Of a stretch of 64,000 nt of DNA, positions 1-10,260 are shown one piece after another. The stretch's first letter is position 1; every line of letters begins with the position of its first letter. The position numbers were made by a program, and so were the translations under genes. The notes beneath the pieces are model-generated. The model was given only the letters and a program-made list of their open reading frames with translations, searched no databases and was not told the origin of the DNA. The DNA is from Flavobacteriales bacterium UBA852 (GTDB lineage: Bacteria > Bacteroidota > Bacteroidia > Flavobacteriales_E > Vicingaceae): positions 17,763-81,762 of the forward strand of contig DBGO01000008.1 of NCBI GenBank assembly GCA_002295925.1, in the 5' to 3' direction.

Positions 1-2
1 AA

Positions 3-326
3 CAATTCAACGGAAGAACTCAGGATAAAGCAGGTAAAGTTTTACCGGTAGTTATTACTGTTTATTCTGACAAATCTTTCGATTTTGTTATCAAAACTCC
101 TCCGGCAGCAGTTCAATTAATGGAAGCAGCCAAAATTAAAAAGGGCTCTCCCGAACCAAACCGTAAAAAAGTAGCTAAAGTTACATGGGATCAAATCAAA
201 GCTATTGCCGAAGATAAGATGCCAGACTTAAACTGCTTTAAGGTTGAGTCTGCTATGAGAATGGTAGCCGGTACTGCACGTAGCATGGGTATTACAGTTG
301 ATGGAGAATTTCCATCTGAAATTTAA
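3..326 (+). CDS. rplK: 50S ribosomal protein L11, 3' part
   Basis: The gene starts before the window; 107 C-terminal residues are visible. L11 binds the GTPase-associated region of 23S rRNA at the base of the L7/L12 stalk. The visible part starts in the linker (QDKAGKVLPVVITVY) and continues through the rRNA-binding C-terminal domain, with KTPPAAVQL, KKGSPEPNRKKVAKVT and AGTARSMGI, all typical of L11. The ATG at 120 is internal: the frame is open to the window edge and the upstream residues match the family. It is the first visible gene of the L11-L1-L10-L12-RNA polymerase operon, 13 nt before rplA. Confidence 0.97.
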   Translation, partial: QFNGRTQDKAGKVLPVVITVYSDKSFDFVIKTPPAAVQLMEAAKIKKGSPEPNRKKVAKVTWDQIKAIAEDKMPDLNCFKVESAMRMVAGTARSMGITVDGEFPSEI

Positions 327-339
327 AAAATAAAACAAA

Positions 340-1032
340 ATGGCAAGATTATCAAAAAATATGAAAGCAGCATTATCCAAGTATGATCATGATAAGTTGT
401 ACGCTATCGAGGAGGCTGCAAAAATTGTAAAAGATATATCTTTCGAAAAGTTCGATGCCTCAGTTGATTTGAGTGTTCGTCTTGGCGTAGACCCTCGTAA
501 AGCCAATCAAATGGTGCGAGGTACTGTAGCGCTTCCGCACGGAATCGGGAAAACGGTAAAAGTACTTGTACTTTGTACCCCCGATAAAGAGCAAGAAGCT
601 AAAGACGCCGGAGCCGACTATGTTGGTTTAGACGAATATATCGAAAAAATTAAAGGCGGATGGACTGATGTAGATGTTATCATTACAATGCCGGCAGTTA
701 TGGGTAAAGTTGGTGCCTTAGGTCGTATTTTAGGACCTCGAGGTTTAATGCCTAACCCAAAATCAGGTACAGTTACCATGGAAGTAGGAAAAGCTGTAAA
801 AGAAGTGAAAGCCGGAAAAATCGACTTTAAAGTTGATAAATACGGTATCATTAACTCTACAATTGGTCGTGTATCGTTTGATGCAGATAAAATCAAAGAT
901 AACGCCCAAGAACTACTTCAAACAATTATTAAATTGAAACCGGCGGCAGCTAAGGGAACATATATCAAAAGTGTTACGCTTTCAACAACTATGAGTCCCG
1001 GAGTAAAAGTTGATCCAAAATCGGTTTCATAA
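340..1032 (+). CDS. rplA: 50S ribosomal protein L1
   Basis: At 230 aa this is full length for bacterial L1, which binds 23S rRNA in the mobile L1 stalk and helps release deacylated tRNA. The signature GPRGLMPNPKSGTV lies at about residues 131-144. The ATG at 340 is preceded by an A-rich leader without Shine-Dalgarno, as is usual in this phylum. It sits 13 nt after rplK and 12 nt before rplJ, the conserved order. L1 represses its own operon in E. coli by binding the mRNA leader. That leader lies outside this window, so the mechanism cannot be tested here. Confidence 0.98.
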   Translation: MARLSKNMKAALSKYDHDKLYAIEEAAKIVKDISFEKFDASVDLSVRLGVDPRKANQMVRGTVALPHGIGKTVKVLVLCTPDKEQEAKDAGADYVGLDEYIEKIKGGWTDVDVIITMPAVMGKVGALGRILGPRGLMPNPKSGTVTMEVGKAVKEVKAGKIDFKVDKYGIINSTIGRVSFDADKIKDNAQELLQTIIKLKPAAAKGTYIKSVTLSTTMSPGVKVDPKSVS

Positions 1033-1044
1033 ATTTAGAAAACT

Positions 1045-1566
1045 ATGACTAGAGAAGAAAAAAATCAGTTTATCGATGAGTTATCTCAAAAATTGAGTGG
1101 TTCTTCTACTTTTTATATTACAGATACGATGGGTTTGGATGCAGCAACAACATCCAGCCTTCGTAGAGCTTGTTTCAAAGCAAATATAGAATTAAAAGTA
1201 GTAAAGAATACACTTTTACAGAAAGCTCTTGAAAAACTTGATGGTGACTATTCTGAACTTTACAATGTTTTAGCAGGCCCAAGTGCATTAATGTTTGCAG
1301 AAGCAGGAAATGCACCGGCAAAGGTGATTAAAACATTTCGTAAAAAATCAGAAAAACCCATCGTAAAAGCAGCTTGGATTGAAGAATCTGTATATATTGG
1401 CGATGAAAACTTAGATTTCTTAACAACAATTAAATCTAAAGAAGAACTTATCGGTGATATCATTGCATTACTTCAATCTCCGGCTAAAAACGTTATCTCT
1501 GGCCTTCAAGGTTCTGCAGGACAAAAAATTGCAGGATTGGTTAAAGCTTTGGCAGAGAAAGAATAA
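1045..1566 (+). CDS. rplJ: 50S ribosomal protein L10
   Basis: L10 (173 aa, usual length) anchors L7/L12 dimers to the ribosome. The N-terminal RNA-binding domain starts MTREEKNQFIDEL and contains VVKNTLLQKAL (about residues 52-62). The C-terminal part from about residue 133 is helical, including ALLQSPAKNVISGLQGSAGQ, which is where L12 dimers dock. It lies 12 nt after rplA and 65 nt before rplL. That 65-nt gap is AT-rich and shows no hairpin strong enough to call. Confidence 0.97.
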   Translation: MTREEKNQFIDELSQKLSGSSTFYITDTMGLDAATTSSLRRACFKANIELKVVKNTLLQKALEKLDGDYSELYNVLAGPSALMFAEAGNAPAKVIKTFRKKSEKPIVKAAWIEESVYIGDENLDFLTTIKSKEELIGDIIALLQSPAKNVISGLQGSAGQKIAGLVKALAEKE

Positions 1567-1631
1567 TTATTATTTGTACGCACTCTTAAATAAAAATAAA
1601 TTAAAAACAAACATTTTAAAATTTTAAAAAA

Positions 1632-2009
1632 ATGGCAGATTTAAAACAATTAGCAGAGCAATTAGTTAACTTAACAGTAAAAGAAGTTAATGAATTAGCT
1701 GATATATTAAAAGAAGAATACGGTATTGAACCGGCTGCAGCTGCAGTTGCTGTAGCAGCAGGACCTGCCGGTGGTGGCGAAGGTGCTGGTGAAGAAAAAA
1801 CCGAATTTGATGTAATCCTTAAAGCTCCTGGTGGATCTAAATTAGCAGTAGTTAAATTAGTGAAAGAATTAACAGGATTAGGATTAAAAGAAGCTAAAGA
1901 ATTAGTTGACGGCGCACCAAAAGCTATCAAAGAAGGTGTTGCTAAAGACGAAGCAGAAGCTTTAAAAACTCAATTAGAAGAAGCCGGAGCAGAAGTAGAA
2001 ATCAAATAA
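1632..2009 (+). CDS. rplL: 50S ribosomal protein L7/L12
   Basis: This 125-aa acidic stalk protein recruits translation GTPases. It has a helical N-terminal dimerisation domain (about 1-33), an Ala/Gly hinge (about 35-58, rich in A, G and E), then the compact C-terminal domain with GLGLKEAKELVDGAPKAIKE. The ATG at 1632 is preceded by an A-rich stretch. It is followed by a strong hairpin before rpoB. That fits the higher expression needed for a four-to-six-copy stalk protein than for RNA polymerase; this is inference from the E. coli paradigm. Confidence 0.98.
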   Translation: MADLKQLAEQLVNLTVKEVNELADILKEEYGIEPAAAAVAVAAGPAGGGEGAGEEKTEFDVILKAPGGSKLAVVKLVKELTGLGLKEAKELVDGAPKAIKEGVAKDEAEALKTQLEEAGAEVEIK

Positions 2010-2031
2010 TTTCTGTTCCCCTAAATTTTTA

Positions 2032-2074
2032 GGTTTAGATCCAACTGTATAACGGTTTGGGTCTAAACCATTTT
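2032..2074 (+). terminator. rplL-rpoB attenuator hairpin
   Basis: The arms at 2032-2042 and 2059-2069 pair over 11 bp with one G-U. The stem extends inward by five more pairs (2043-2047 with 2053-2057) past one bulged T, leaving a five-base loop. A broken T tract (ATTTTGTGTTT) follows. This is the position of the partial terminator that lowers rpoBC transcription relative to ribosomal genes in other bacteria. Because the T tract is interrupted, I expect partial termination. Confidence 0.75.
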
Positions 2075-2119
2075 GTGTTTAAACTGTATTTTACTTAAGT
2101 TTAATTTAAATTTAATCCT

Positions 2120-5100
2120 ATGATTAAAAATCAAAAAGCTGAACGTATCAGCTTTGCATCCATCAAAAATCAGTTGCCTTATCCTGATTTTTTAGATCTA
2201 CAAATTAAATCCTTTGAAGATTTCCTTCAATTGGATTCATCTCCCGAAAATAGAAAAAACGAAGGGTTATTTAAAGTATTCAGTGAAAACTTCCCAATTT
2301 CTGATGCTCGAAATCAGTTTGTATTGGAGTTTTTAGACTACTTTGTTGACCCCCCAAGATATACCATTGAAGAATGTATTGACAGAGGTTTAACATATAG
2401 TGTGCCTCTAAAAGCCAAATTGAAATTATATTGTACCGATCCTGAGCACGAAGATTTCGAAACAATCGTGCAAGATGTGTATTTAGGTACAATTCCTTAT
2501 ATGACTCCAAAAGGAACATTTGTTATTAACGGAGCCGAGCGTGTAATTGTTTCGCAGTTGCATCGTTCACCGGGTGTTTTCTTCGGTCAATCTTTCCATG
2601 CTAATGGTACTAAATTATATTCTGCCAGAGTAATTCCGTTTAAAGGTTCTTGGATAGAATTTGCAACTGATATTAACAGTGTAATGTATGCTTACATCGA
2701 CCGTAAGAAAAAATTACCTGTTACTACACTTTTCCGTGCCATCGGTTACGAAACCGACCGTGATATATTAGACATTTTTAATTTGGCCGATGAAGTAAAA
2801 GTTTCCAAAACCGGATTAAAGAAAATTGTCGGACGTAAGTTGGCAGCACGTGTTCTTAAATCATGGGTAGAAGATTTTGTTGATGAAGATACAGGAGAAG
2901 TTGTATCTATCGAACGAAATGAGGTTATTCTTGACCGTGAAACCGTTATTGAGCCCGAACACATTGATTTAATTCTTGAGTCAGGTGTAAAAACAATCAT
3001 TATACATAAAGATGATGTTGATTCATCTGAATTCTCAATCATATATAACACACTTCAAAAAGACCCAACCAACTCTGAAAAAGAAGCGGTTGTTTACATT
3101 TATCGACAATTACGTAATGCCGAGCCACCGGATGAAGAAACGGCTCGTGGAATTATCGATAAATTATTCTTCTCCGAAAATCGTTATGACTTAGGCGAAG
3201 TAGGTCGTTACAGAATTAATAAAAAATTAGGCTTAGATATTTCTGAACACGAAAGAACGCTTACCAAACAAGATATCATTTCTATCATCAAGCATTTAAT
3301 TGAGTTAATAAATTCAAAAGCAATCGTAGATGATATCGACCACTTAAGTAACCGTCGTGTACGAACTGTGGGTGAGCAATTATACAATCAATTTGGTGTA
3401 GGTTTGGCACGTATGGCTCGTACCATTCGTGAGCGAATGAATGTTCGCGATAATGAAGTATTTACACCTACCGAATTGATTAATGCAAAAACATTATCTT
3501 CGGTAATTAATTCTTTCTTCGGAACCAATCAGTTATCTCAATTTATGGATCAAACCAATCCACTTTCTGAGATAACACACAAGCGTCGTTTATCTGCCTT
3601 AGGACCCGGAGGTCTTTCTAGAGAAAGAGCAGGTTTCGAGGTTCGTGACGTTCACTATACACATTACGGACGTTTATGTCCAATTGAAACACCTGAAGGT
3701 CCGAATATTGGTCTTATTTCTTCATTGGCGGTTTATGCTAAGGTAAACAACCTTGGATTTATCGAAACACCATATCGTAAAGTTGAAAAAGGTAAAGTAG
3801 ATTTAAAAAATGAAGATGTTATCTATCTTTCTGCCGAAGAAGAAGACGAAAAAATCATTGCACAAGCAAATGCACCGATAGATGAAAAAGGAAACTTCTT
3901 AAACGACCGAATTAAAGCTCGTTTCGAAGGTGATTTCCCAATTGCATCTCCCGAACAAGTTAATTTAATGGACGTAGCGCCAAACCAAATTGCCTCAATA
4001 GCTGCCTCATTAATTCCTTTCTTGGAGCATGATGATGCCAACCGTGCATTGATGGGGGCAAACATGCAACGTCAAGCAGTACCGTTATTAAGAGCTGAGT
4101 CTCCAATAGTAGGTACCGGTTTGGAAGCTCGTGTGGCACAAGATTCTCGAGTGTTAATCAATGCCGAAGGAGACGGAGTAGTTGAATATGTAGATGCACA
4201 GGAAATTATCATTCGCTACGATATGGATGAGGATGATAAATTAGTTTCTTTCGACAGTGATTTAAAAACATATAAATTAACCAAATTCCGTAAAACCAAT
4301 CAAAATACAACCATTAACCTTAAACCAATTGTTAGAAAAGGCGAACGTGTTAAAAAAGGTCAGGTTTTATGTGAAGGATATGCCACACAAAATGGTGAGT
4401 TGGCCTTAGGTAGAAACTTGAAAGTAGCCTTTATGCCATGGCAAGGTTACAACTTTGAGGATGCGATTGTAATTTCTGAAAAAGTTGTAAAAGACGATAT
4501 CTTTACATCATTACATATTGAGGAGTTCTCTATGGATGTTCGCGATACAAAACGCGGATTGGAAGAGTTTACTCCCGATATTCCCAATGTGAGTGAAGAA
4601 GCTACCAAAGATTTGGATGAACACGGTTTAATTCGTATTGGAGCCGAAGTAAAAGAAGGCGATATACTTATTGGTAAAATTACACCAAAAGGAGAATCAG
4701 ACCCAACACCTGAAGAAAAATTACTTCGCGCCATCTTTGGCGAAAAAGCCGGTGATGTTAAAGATGCTTCTCTAAAAGTATCGCCATCGGTACAAGGTGT
4801 GGTTATTGATAAAAAATTATTTACAAAAACCATTAAAGACCGTAAAACACGTGCGCAAGAAAAACTGCTTATAGCAAAAATCGAGGAAGATTTCGAAAGA
4901 GAAAAAGCAGCATTGCGTAACGATTTAATCGAACGGTTATTAAAACTTCTTGAAGGTAAAACTTCGCAAGGAATTTATAATAATTACGGTGAAGAAATCA
5001 TCAAAAAAGGAATAAAATTCAACAAGAAGAATTTCGACAAAGTTGAAGATTTCATTACCATTAAAAAAGATGATTGGACAGGAGATGAGCACATTGACGG

Positions 5101-5935
5101 ATTGATAAAACGTTTATTGACGAATTATCAAAGAAAATCCAATCAAATTTTAGGTGAATTTAACCGTAAAAAATATAACATTACCATCGGTGATGAATTA
5201 CCAAACGGTATTGTTCAATTGGCAAAAGTTTACTTAGCCAAAAAACGTAAGTTGAAAGTAGGGGATAAAATGGCAGGACGTCACGGTAACAAAGGTATTG
5301 TTGCCAAAATTGTGCGTGAAGAAGATATGCCATTCCTCGAAGACGGAACACCCGTAGATATCGTACTTAACCCGTTAGGGGTACCATCTCGTATGAACTT
5401 GGGACAGATTTATGAAACCGTTCTTGGTTGGGCAGGTGAAAAATTGGGCGTAAAATTCGCTACACCAATTTTTGATGGAGCTTCTATTGATGAAATTAAC
5501 GAATTTACCGATAAAGCAGGCGTACCGCGATATGGTAAAACATATTTGTACGACGGTGGAACAGGAGAACGTTTCGATCAACCGGCAACTGTTGGTGTCA
5601 TTTACATGATTAAACTGGGCCACATGGTAGATGATAAAATGCACGCCCGTTCTATCGGACCATACTCGTTAATTACACAGCAACCATTAGGTGGTAAAGC
5701 ACAATTTGGTGGTCAGCGTTTTGGAGAGATGGAGGTATGGGCAATCGAAGCATTTGGTGCCGCTAACATCTTACAAGAATTATTGACCATTAAATCGGAT
5801 GATGTTGTGGGAAGAGCAAAAGCTTACGAAGCAATCGTAAAAGGTGATAATATGCCAACTCCGGGATTACCCGAATCGTTCAACGTATTATTACACGAAC
5901 TTCATGGTTTGGCTCTTAACATTACATTAGATTAA
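2120..5935 (+). CDS. rpoB: RNA polymerase beta subunit
   Basis: At 1271 aa this is a complete beta subunit. The rifampicin-binding cluster is at about residues 467-500 (QLSQFMDQTNPLSEITHKRR then LSALGPGG). It keeps the aspartate, histidine and serine usually altered in resistant mutants (E. coli 516, 526, 531), so the allele looks wild type at those sites. Further conserved segments are GRLCPIETPEGPNIGLISSL, the basic KVGDKMAGRHGNKG near residue 1050, and the C-terminal PESFNVLLHELHGLALN. The start at 2120 lies 45 nt after the attenuator. rpoC follows 28 nt later. Confidence 0.99.
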   Translation: MIKNQKAERISFASIKNQLPYPDFLDLQIKSFEDFLQLDSSPENRKNEGLFKVFSENFPISDARNQFVLEFLDYFVDPPRYTIEECIDRGLTYSVPLKAKLKLYCTDPEHEDFETIVQDVYLGTIPYMTPKGTFVINGAERVIVSQLHRSPGVFFGQSFHANGTKLYSARVIPFKGSWIEFATDINSVMYAYIDRKKKLPVTTLFRAIGYETDRDILDIFNLADEVKVSKTGLKKIVGRKLAARVLKSWVEDFVDEDTGEVVSIERNEVILDRETVIEPEHIDLILESGVKTIIIHKDDVDSSEFSIIYNTLQKDPTNSEKEAVVYIYRQLRNAEPPDEETARGIIDKLFFSENRYDLGEVGRYRINKKLGLDISEHERTLTKQDIISIIKHLIELINSKAIVDDIDHLSNRRVRTVGEQLYNQFGVGLARMARTIRERMNVRDNEVFTPTELINAKTLSSVINSFFGTNQLSQFMDQTNPLSEITHKRRLSALGPGGLSRERAGFEVRDVHYTHYGRLCPIETPEGPNIGLISSLAVYAKVNNLGFIETPYRKVEKGKVDLKNEDVIYLSAEEEDEKIIAQANAPIDEKGNFLNDRIKARFEGDFPIASPEQVNLMDVAPNQIASIAASLIPFLEHDDANRALMGANMQRQAVPLLRAESPIVGTGLEARVAQDSRVLINAEGDGVVEYVDAQEIIIRYDMDEDDKLVSFDSDLKTYKLTKFRKTNQNTTINLKPIVRKGERVKKGQVLCEGYATQNGELALGRNLKVAFMPWQGYNFEDAIVISEKVVKDDIFTSLHIEEFSMDVRDTKRGLEEFTPDIPNVSEEATKDLDEHGLIRIGAEVKEGDILIGKITPKGESDPTPEEKLLRAIFGEKAGDVKDASLKVSPSVQGVVIDKKLFTKTIKDRKTRAQEKLLIAKIEEDFEREKAALRNDLIERLLKLLEGKTSQGIYNNYGEEIIKKGIKFNKKNFDKVEDFITIKKDDWTGDEHIDGLIKRLLTNYQRKSNQILGEFNRKKYNITIGDELPNGIVQLAKVYLAKKRKLKVGDKMAGRHGNKGIVAKIVREEDMPFLEDGTPVDIVLNPLGVPSRMNLGQIYETVLGWAGEKLGVKFATPIFDGASIDEINEFTDKAGVPRYGKTYLYDGGTGERFDQPATVGVIYMIKLGHMVDDKMHARSIGPYSLITQQPLGGKAQFGGQRFGEMEVWAIEAFGAANILQELLTIKSDDVVGRAKAYEAIVKGDNMPTPGLPESFNVLLHELHGLALNITLD

Positions 5936-5963
5936 AAATTAGTATAAATTAAAATTTATAAAC

Positions 5964-8900
5964 ATGGCTTTCAAGCGAGATAATAAAGTAAACAGTCAAT
6001 TCTCAAAAATTACAATCAGTTTGGCTTCGCCGGAAATGATTTTAGAAAAATCATCAGGCGAAGTGTTAAAGCCCGAAACCATTAATTACCGTACATACAA
6101 ACCCGAAAGAGACGGTTTGTTTTGTGAGCGTATTTTTGGTCCGGTAAAAGATTGGGAATGTCACTGTGGAAAATATAAAAGAATACGCTATAAAGGTATT
6201 GTTTGCGACCGTTGTGGAGTTGAAGTAACGGAGAAAAAAGTACGTCGCGAACGAATGGGACACATCAACTTGGTGGTTCCTGTTGCACATATATGGTATT
6301 TCAAATCATTACCCAATAAAATTGGATATTTGTTGGGATTGCCTTCCAAAAAATTAGATATGATTATCTATTACGAGCGTTACGTGGTTATTCAGCCGGG
6401 TACTGCCGTAAATAAAGAAGGCGAGCCATTACAAAAAATGGACTTCTTAACCGAAGAAGAATATTTGGATATTTTGGAAACTGTTCCAAAAGAAAACCAA
6501 TATCTAGACGATTCCGACCCAAATAAATTTATTGCCAAAATGGGGGCGGAAGCATTATACGAATTATTAAAACGTTTGGATTTAGATCAATTATCATTTG
6601 ATTTACGCCACGCAGCAAGTACAGAAACATCTCAACAACGTAAAAACGAAGCACTTAAACGACTAAACGTTGTAGAAGCTTTCCGTCAAGCAAATCGTCA
6701 TATCGAAAACCGTCCCGAATGGATGATTATCAAAGTTGTACCGGTTATTCCACCGGAATTACGACCATTGGTTCCATTGGATGGTGGACGTTTTGCAACC
6801 TCTGATTTGAACGACCTTTACCGTCGTGTAATTATCAGAAACAACCGTTTGAAACGTTTAATGGAAATAAAAGCGCCTGAAGTAATATTGCGTAACGAAA
6901 AACGTATGCTTCAAGAGGCGGTTGATTCATTGTTTGATAACTCCAGAAAATCTTCTGCAGTTAAAACAGACTCTAACCGGGCTTTAAAATCTTTATCCGA
7001 CAGCTTAAAAGGTAAATCCGGACGTTTCCGTCAAAACCTTTTAGGTAAACGAGTTGATTATTCCGGTCGTTCTGTAATTGTTGTAGGACCAAACTTACAA
7101 TTACACGAGTGTGGTATTCCAAAAGGAATGGCTGCAGAGCTTTACAAACCTTTTATTATTCGTAAATTAATTGAAAGAGGAATTGTAAAAACCGTAAAAT
7201 CGGCGCGTAAAATTGTTGACCGTAAAGACCCTGTTATTTGGGACATTTTAGAAAATGTATTAAAAGGACATCCGGTATTGTTAAACCGTGCCCCAACACT
7301 TCACCGTTTGGGTATTCAGGCTTTCCAACCAAAATTAATCGAAGGAAAAGCCATTCGTTTGCACCCGCTGGTATGTACTGCATTTAACGCCGACTTTGAC
7401 GGTGACCAAATGGCGGTTCACTTACCATTGGGAAATGCCGCTATTTTGGAAGCCCAAATGTTGATGCTTTCGGCACATAATATCTTAAACCCTGCTAACG
7501 GTTCGCCTATTACCGTACCATCACAAGATATGGTACTTGGTCTTTACTATATTACAAAAGGTAAAAAATCTACTAAAGAAGAACCGGTAAAAGGTGAAGG
7601 AAAAACTTTCTATTCTGCCGAAGAAGTAATTATTGCACATAATGAAGGCAAGTTGGATTTACACGCTTATATTAAGGTAAGAATACCTGTGAAAAAAGGC
7701 GATGAAACAACTTACGAAACAATTGAAACCACTTGTGGTCGTGTTATTTTTAACCAAGTTGTACCAGAAGAAGTAGGATATATCAATGAGTTGTTGACAA
7801 AGAAATCATTACGTGGAATTATTGCCGATGTATTGAATAAAGCCGGAAATGCTCGTGCAGTTCAGTTTTTGGATGATATTAAAGAGTTAGGTTTCCGTAT
7901 GGCATTTACCGGAGGATTATCCTTTAACTTGGATGATGTTATAATTCCTGAAGAAAAAGAAAAAATGATTCAGGAAGCACAAGCACAAGTTGACGAAGTA
8001 ATGAATAACTATAATATGGGATTCATTACCAACAACGAGCGTTACAACCAGATTATTGATATTTGGACACATACCAATACCAAGTTGACCAATATAGTAA
8101 TGGAACGCTTGGAGCAAGATAAACAAGGTTTTAACAGTATATATATGATGTTCCATTCCGGAGCACGTGGTTCGAAAGAGCAAATTCGTCAGTTGGCAGG
8201 TATGCGTGGTCTGATGGCAAAACCTCAAAAATCGGGAGCTACCGGAGGTCAAGAAATTATTGAAAACCCAATTTTATCGAACTTTAAAGAAGGACTTTCA
8301 ATTCTTGAGTACTTTATTTCTACTCACGGTGCTCGTAAAGGTTTGGCCGATACGGCTCTTAAAACTGCCGATGCGGGTTATTTGACTCGTCGTTTGGTTG
8401 ATGTTGCGCAAGATGTTATTGTAAATAATGATGATTGCGGAACATTGCGCGGATTGGTAATGACAGCACTTAAAAATAAAGAAGAAGTTGTTGAGTCATT
8501 GTATGACAGAATTTTGGGAAGAACTTCCGTTCACGATATTTATCACCCTGAAACCGACGAGTTAATTGTTGCTTCAGGTGATGAAATTACAGAAGAAGTG
8601 GCAAAAGCCATTGAAGATGCAGGAATTGAAGAAGTAGAAATTCGCTCGGCACTGACTTGTGAGGAGAAAAAAGGAATCTGTGCTAAATGTTACGGACGTA
8701 ACTTGGCAAGAGGAAGAATGGTAGAAGTAGGAGAGGCAGTTGGTGTAATTGCTGCTCAATCAATTGGTGAACCGGGTACACAGCTTACACTTCGTACGTT
8801 CCACGTAGGTGGTACGGCTTCTAAAATTGCCGACGAATCGCGCATCGAATCTCGTTATAATGGTATTATTGAGATTGAAGAACTTAAAACCATTGAAACT

Positions 8901-10250
8901 ACCGATTCATTAGGCGACAAAAAAGAAGTGGTAATCGGTCGTTCTGCCGAAATGAAAATTATAGATGAAAAAACAGGTGTTGTTCTAACCACGGATAATA
9001 TCCCTTACGGTTCGTATGTATATGTGAAGAACGGACAAAAAGTGAAAAAAGGTGATATTATTTGTGAATGGGATCCTTACAATGCTGTAATCGTTTCTGA
9101 AATTGACGGTACGGTTGAGTTTGAAAACCTTGAAGCAGGAGTTACTTATAAAGAAGAATCGGATGAACAAACCGGTTTTACCGAAAAAGTAATTACTGAA
9201 ATCAGAGATAAAAAGAAAATACCTGTATTACATATCAAAGGGAAAGGCGAAGAAAGAACTTACAACTTACCGGTTGGAGCGCACTTGAACGTTGAAGACG
9301 GTGCCAAAGTAAAAGCAGGAGCGATATTGGTGAAAATACCTCGTGTATCCGGTAAAACGGGCGATATTACGGGAGGTCTTCCACGTGTAACCGAATTGTT
9401 CGAAGCACGTAACCCATCAAATCCTGCTGTTGTATCAGAAATTGACGGAATTGTATCATTTGGAAAAATTAAACGTGGTAACCGCGAAATCATCGTTACT
9501 TCGCGTACCGGTGAAGTGAAGAAATATTTGGTTAATCTTTCTAAACATATCTTAGTACAGGAAAATGACTTTGTAAAAGCCGGTCAACCACTGTCAGAAG
9601 GTTCTATTACACCTGCCGATATTTTGGCTATTCAAGGACCTACAAAAGTGCAAGAATACTTGGTGAACGAAGTACAAGAGGTATATCGTTTACAAGGTGT
9701 GAAAATCAACGATAAGCACTTTGAGGTAATTGTACGTCAAATGATGCGTAAGGTAGTTATTGAAGATCCGGGAGATACACGTTTCTTGGAAAATGATATC
9801 GTAAATAAATACGAGTTCATGGAAGAGAACGATTGGATTTTCGATAAGATGGTTGTTACTGAACCGGGTGATTCTGACTTGAAAGCAGGACAGATTATCA
9901 CGGCACGTAAATTACGCGATGTAAACTCTAAATTGAAACGTGAAGATAAAAAATTAGCCGAAGCTCGTGAAGCTATTCCGGCAACATCACGTCCGATATT
10001 GCAAGGTATTACACGTGCATCGTTACAAACCGAAAGTTGGATTTCTGCAGCATCTTTCCAAGAAACTACCAAAGTATTGAACGAAGCGGCAGTTCGTGGT
10101 AAAGTTGACTACTTACGCGGATTGAAAGAAAATGTAATTGTAGGACATAAAATCCCTGCAGGTACAGGAATGAGACGCTTCCAAAATGTTATTGTTGGTT
10201 CTAAAGAAGAATACAACGAATTGGTAGAAGCAGAATTAAAACAATCGTAA
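5964..10250 (+). CDS. rpoC: RNA polymerase beta' subunit
   Basis: This 1428-aa catalytic subunit has a zinc ribbon at about residues 66-83 (CHCGKYKR then CDRCGVEV). The Mg-binding active site NADFDGDQMAVH is at about residues 473-484, the F-loop region MMFHSGARGSKEQIRQLAGM follows, and the second zinc site (CEEKKGICAKCYGR) is near residue 898. The C-terminal dock and omega-binding region ends with GMRRFQNVIVG. The start at 5964 follows an AT-rich leader. DUF3467 follows after 10 nt in the same operon. Confidence 0.99.
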   Translation: MAFKRDNKVNSQFSKITISLASPEMILEKSSGEVLKPETINYRTYKPERDGLFCERIFGPVKDWECHCGKYKRIRYKGIVCDRCGVEVTEKKVRRERMGHINLVVPVAHIWYFKSLPNKIGYLLGLPSKKLDMIIYYERYVVIQPGTAVNKEGEPLQKMDFLTEEEYLDILETVPKENQYLDDSDPNKFIAKMGAEALYELLKRLDLDQLSFDLRHAASTETSQQRKNEALKRLNVVEAFRQANRHIENRPEWMIIKVVPVIPPELRPLVPLDGGRFATSDLNDLYRRVIIRNNRLKRLMEIKAPEVILRNEKRMLQEAVDSLFDNSRKSSAVKTDSNRALKSLSDSLKGKSGRFRQNLLGKRVDYSGRSVIVVGPNLQLHECGIPKGMAAELYKPFIIRKLIERGIVKTVKSARKIVDRKDPVIWDILENVLKGHPVLLNRAPTLHRLGIQAFQPKLIEGKAIRLHPLVCTAFNADFDGDQMAVHLPLGNAAILEAQMLMLSAHNILNPANGSPITVPSQDMVLGLYYITKGKKSTKEEPVKGEGKTFYSAEEVIIAHNEGKLDLHAYIKVRIPVKKGDETTYETIETTCGRVIFNQVVPEEVGYINELLTKKSLRGIIADVLNKAGNARAVQFLDDIKELGFRMAFTGGLSFNLDDVIIPEEKEKMIQEAQAQVDEVMNNYNMGFITNNERYNQIIDIWTHTNTKLTNIVMERLEQDKQGFNSIYMMFHSGARGSKEQIRQLAGMRGLMAKPQKSGATGGQEIIENPILSNFKEGLSILEYFISTHGARKGLADTALKTADAGYLTRRLVDVAQDVIVNNDDCGTLRGLVMTALKNKEEVVESLYDRILGRTSVHDIYHPETDELIVASGDEITEEVAKAIEDAGIEEVEIRSALTCEEKKGICAKCYGRNLARGRMVEVGEAVGVIAAQSIGEPGTQLTLRTFHVGGTASKIADESRIESRYNGIIEIEELKTIETTDSLGDKKEVVIGRSAEMKIIDEKTGVVLTTDNIPYGSYVYVKNGQKVKKGDIICEWDPYNAVIVSEIDGTVEFENLEAGVTYKEESDEQTGFTEKVITEIRDKKKIPVLHIKGKGEERTYNLPVGAHLNVEDGAKVKAGAILVKIPRVSGKTGDITGGLPRVTELFEARNPSNPAVVSEIDGIVSFGKIKRGNREIIVTSRTGEVKKYLVNLSKHILVQENDFVKAGQPLSEGSITPADILAIQGPTKVQEYLVNEVQEVYRLQGVKINDKHFEVIVRQMMRKVVIEDPGDTRFLENDIVNKYEFMEENDWIFDKMVVTEPGDSDLKAGQIITARKLRDVNSKLKREDKKLAEAREAIPATSRPILQGITRASLQTESWISAASFQETTKVLNEAAVRGKVDYLRGLKENVIVGHKIPAGTGMRRFQNVIVGSKEEYNELVEAELKQS

Positions 10251-10260
10251 AACTATAATT

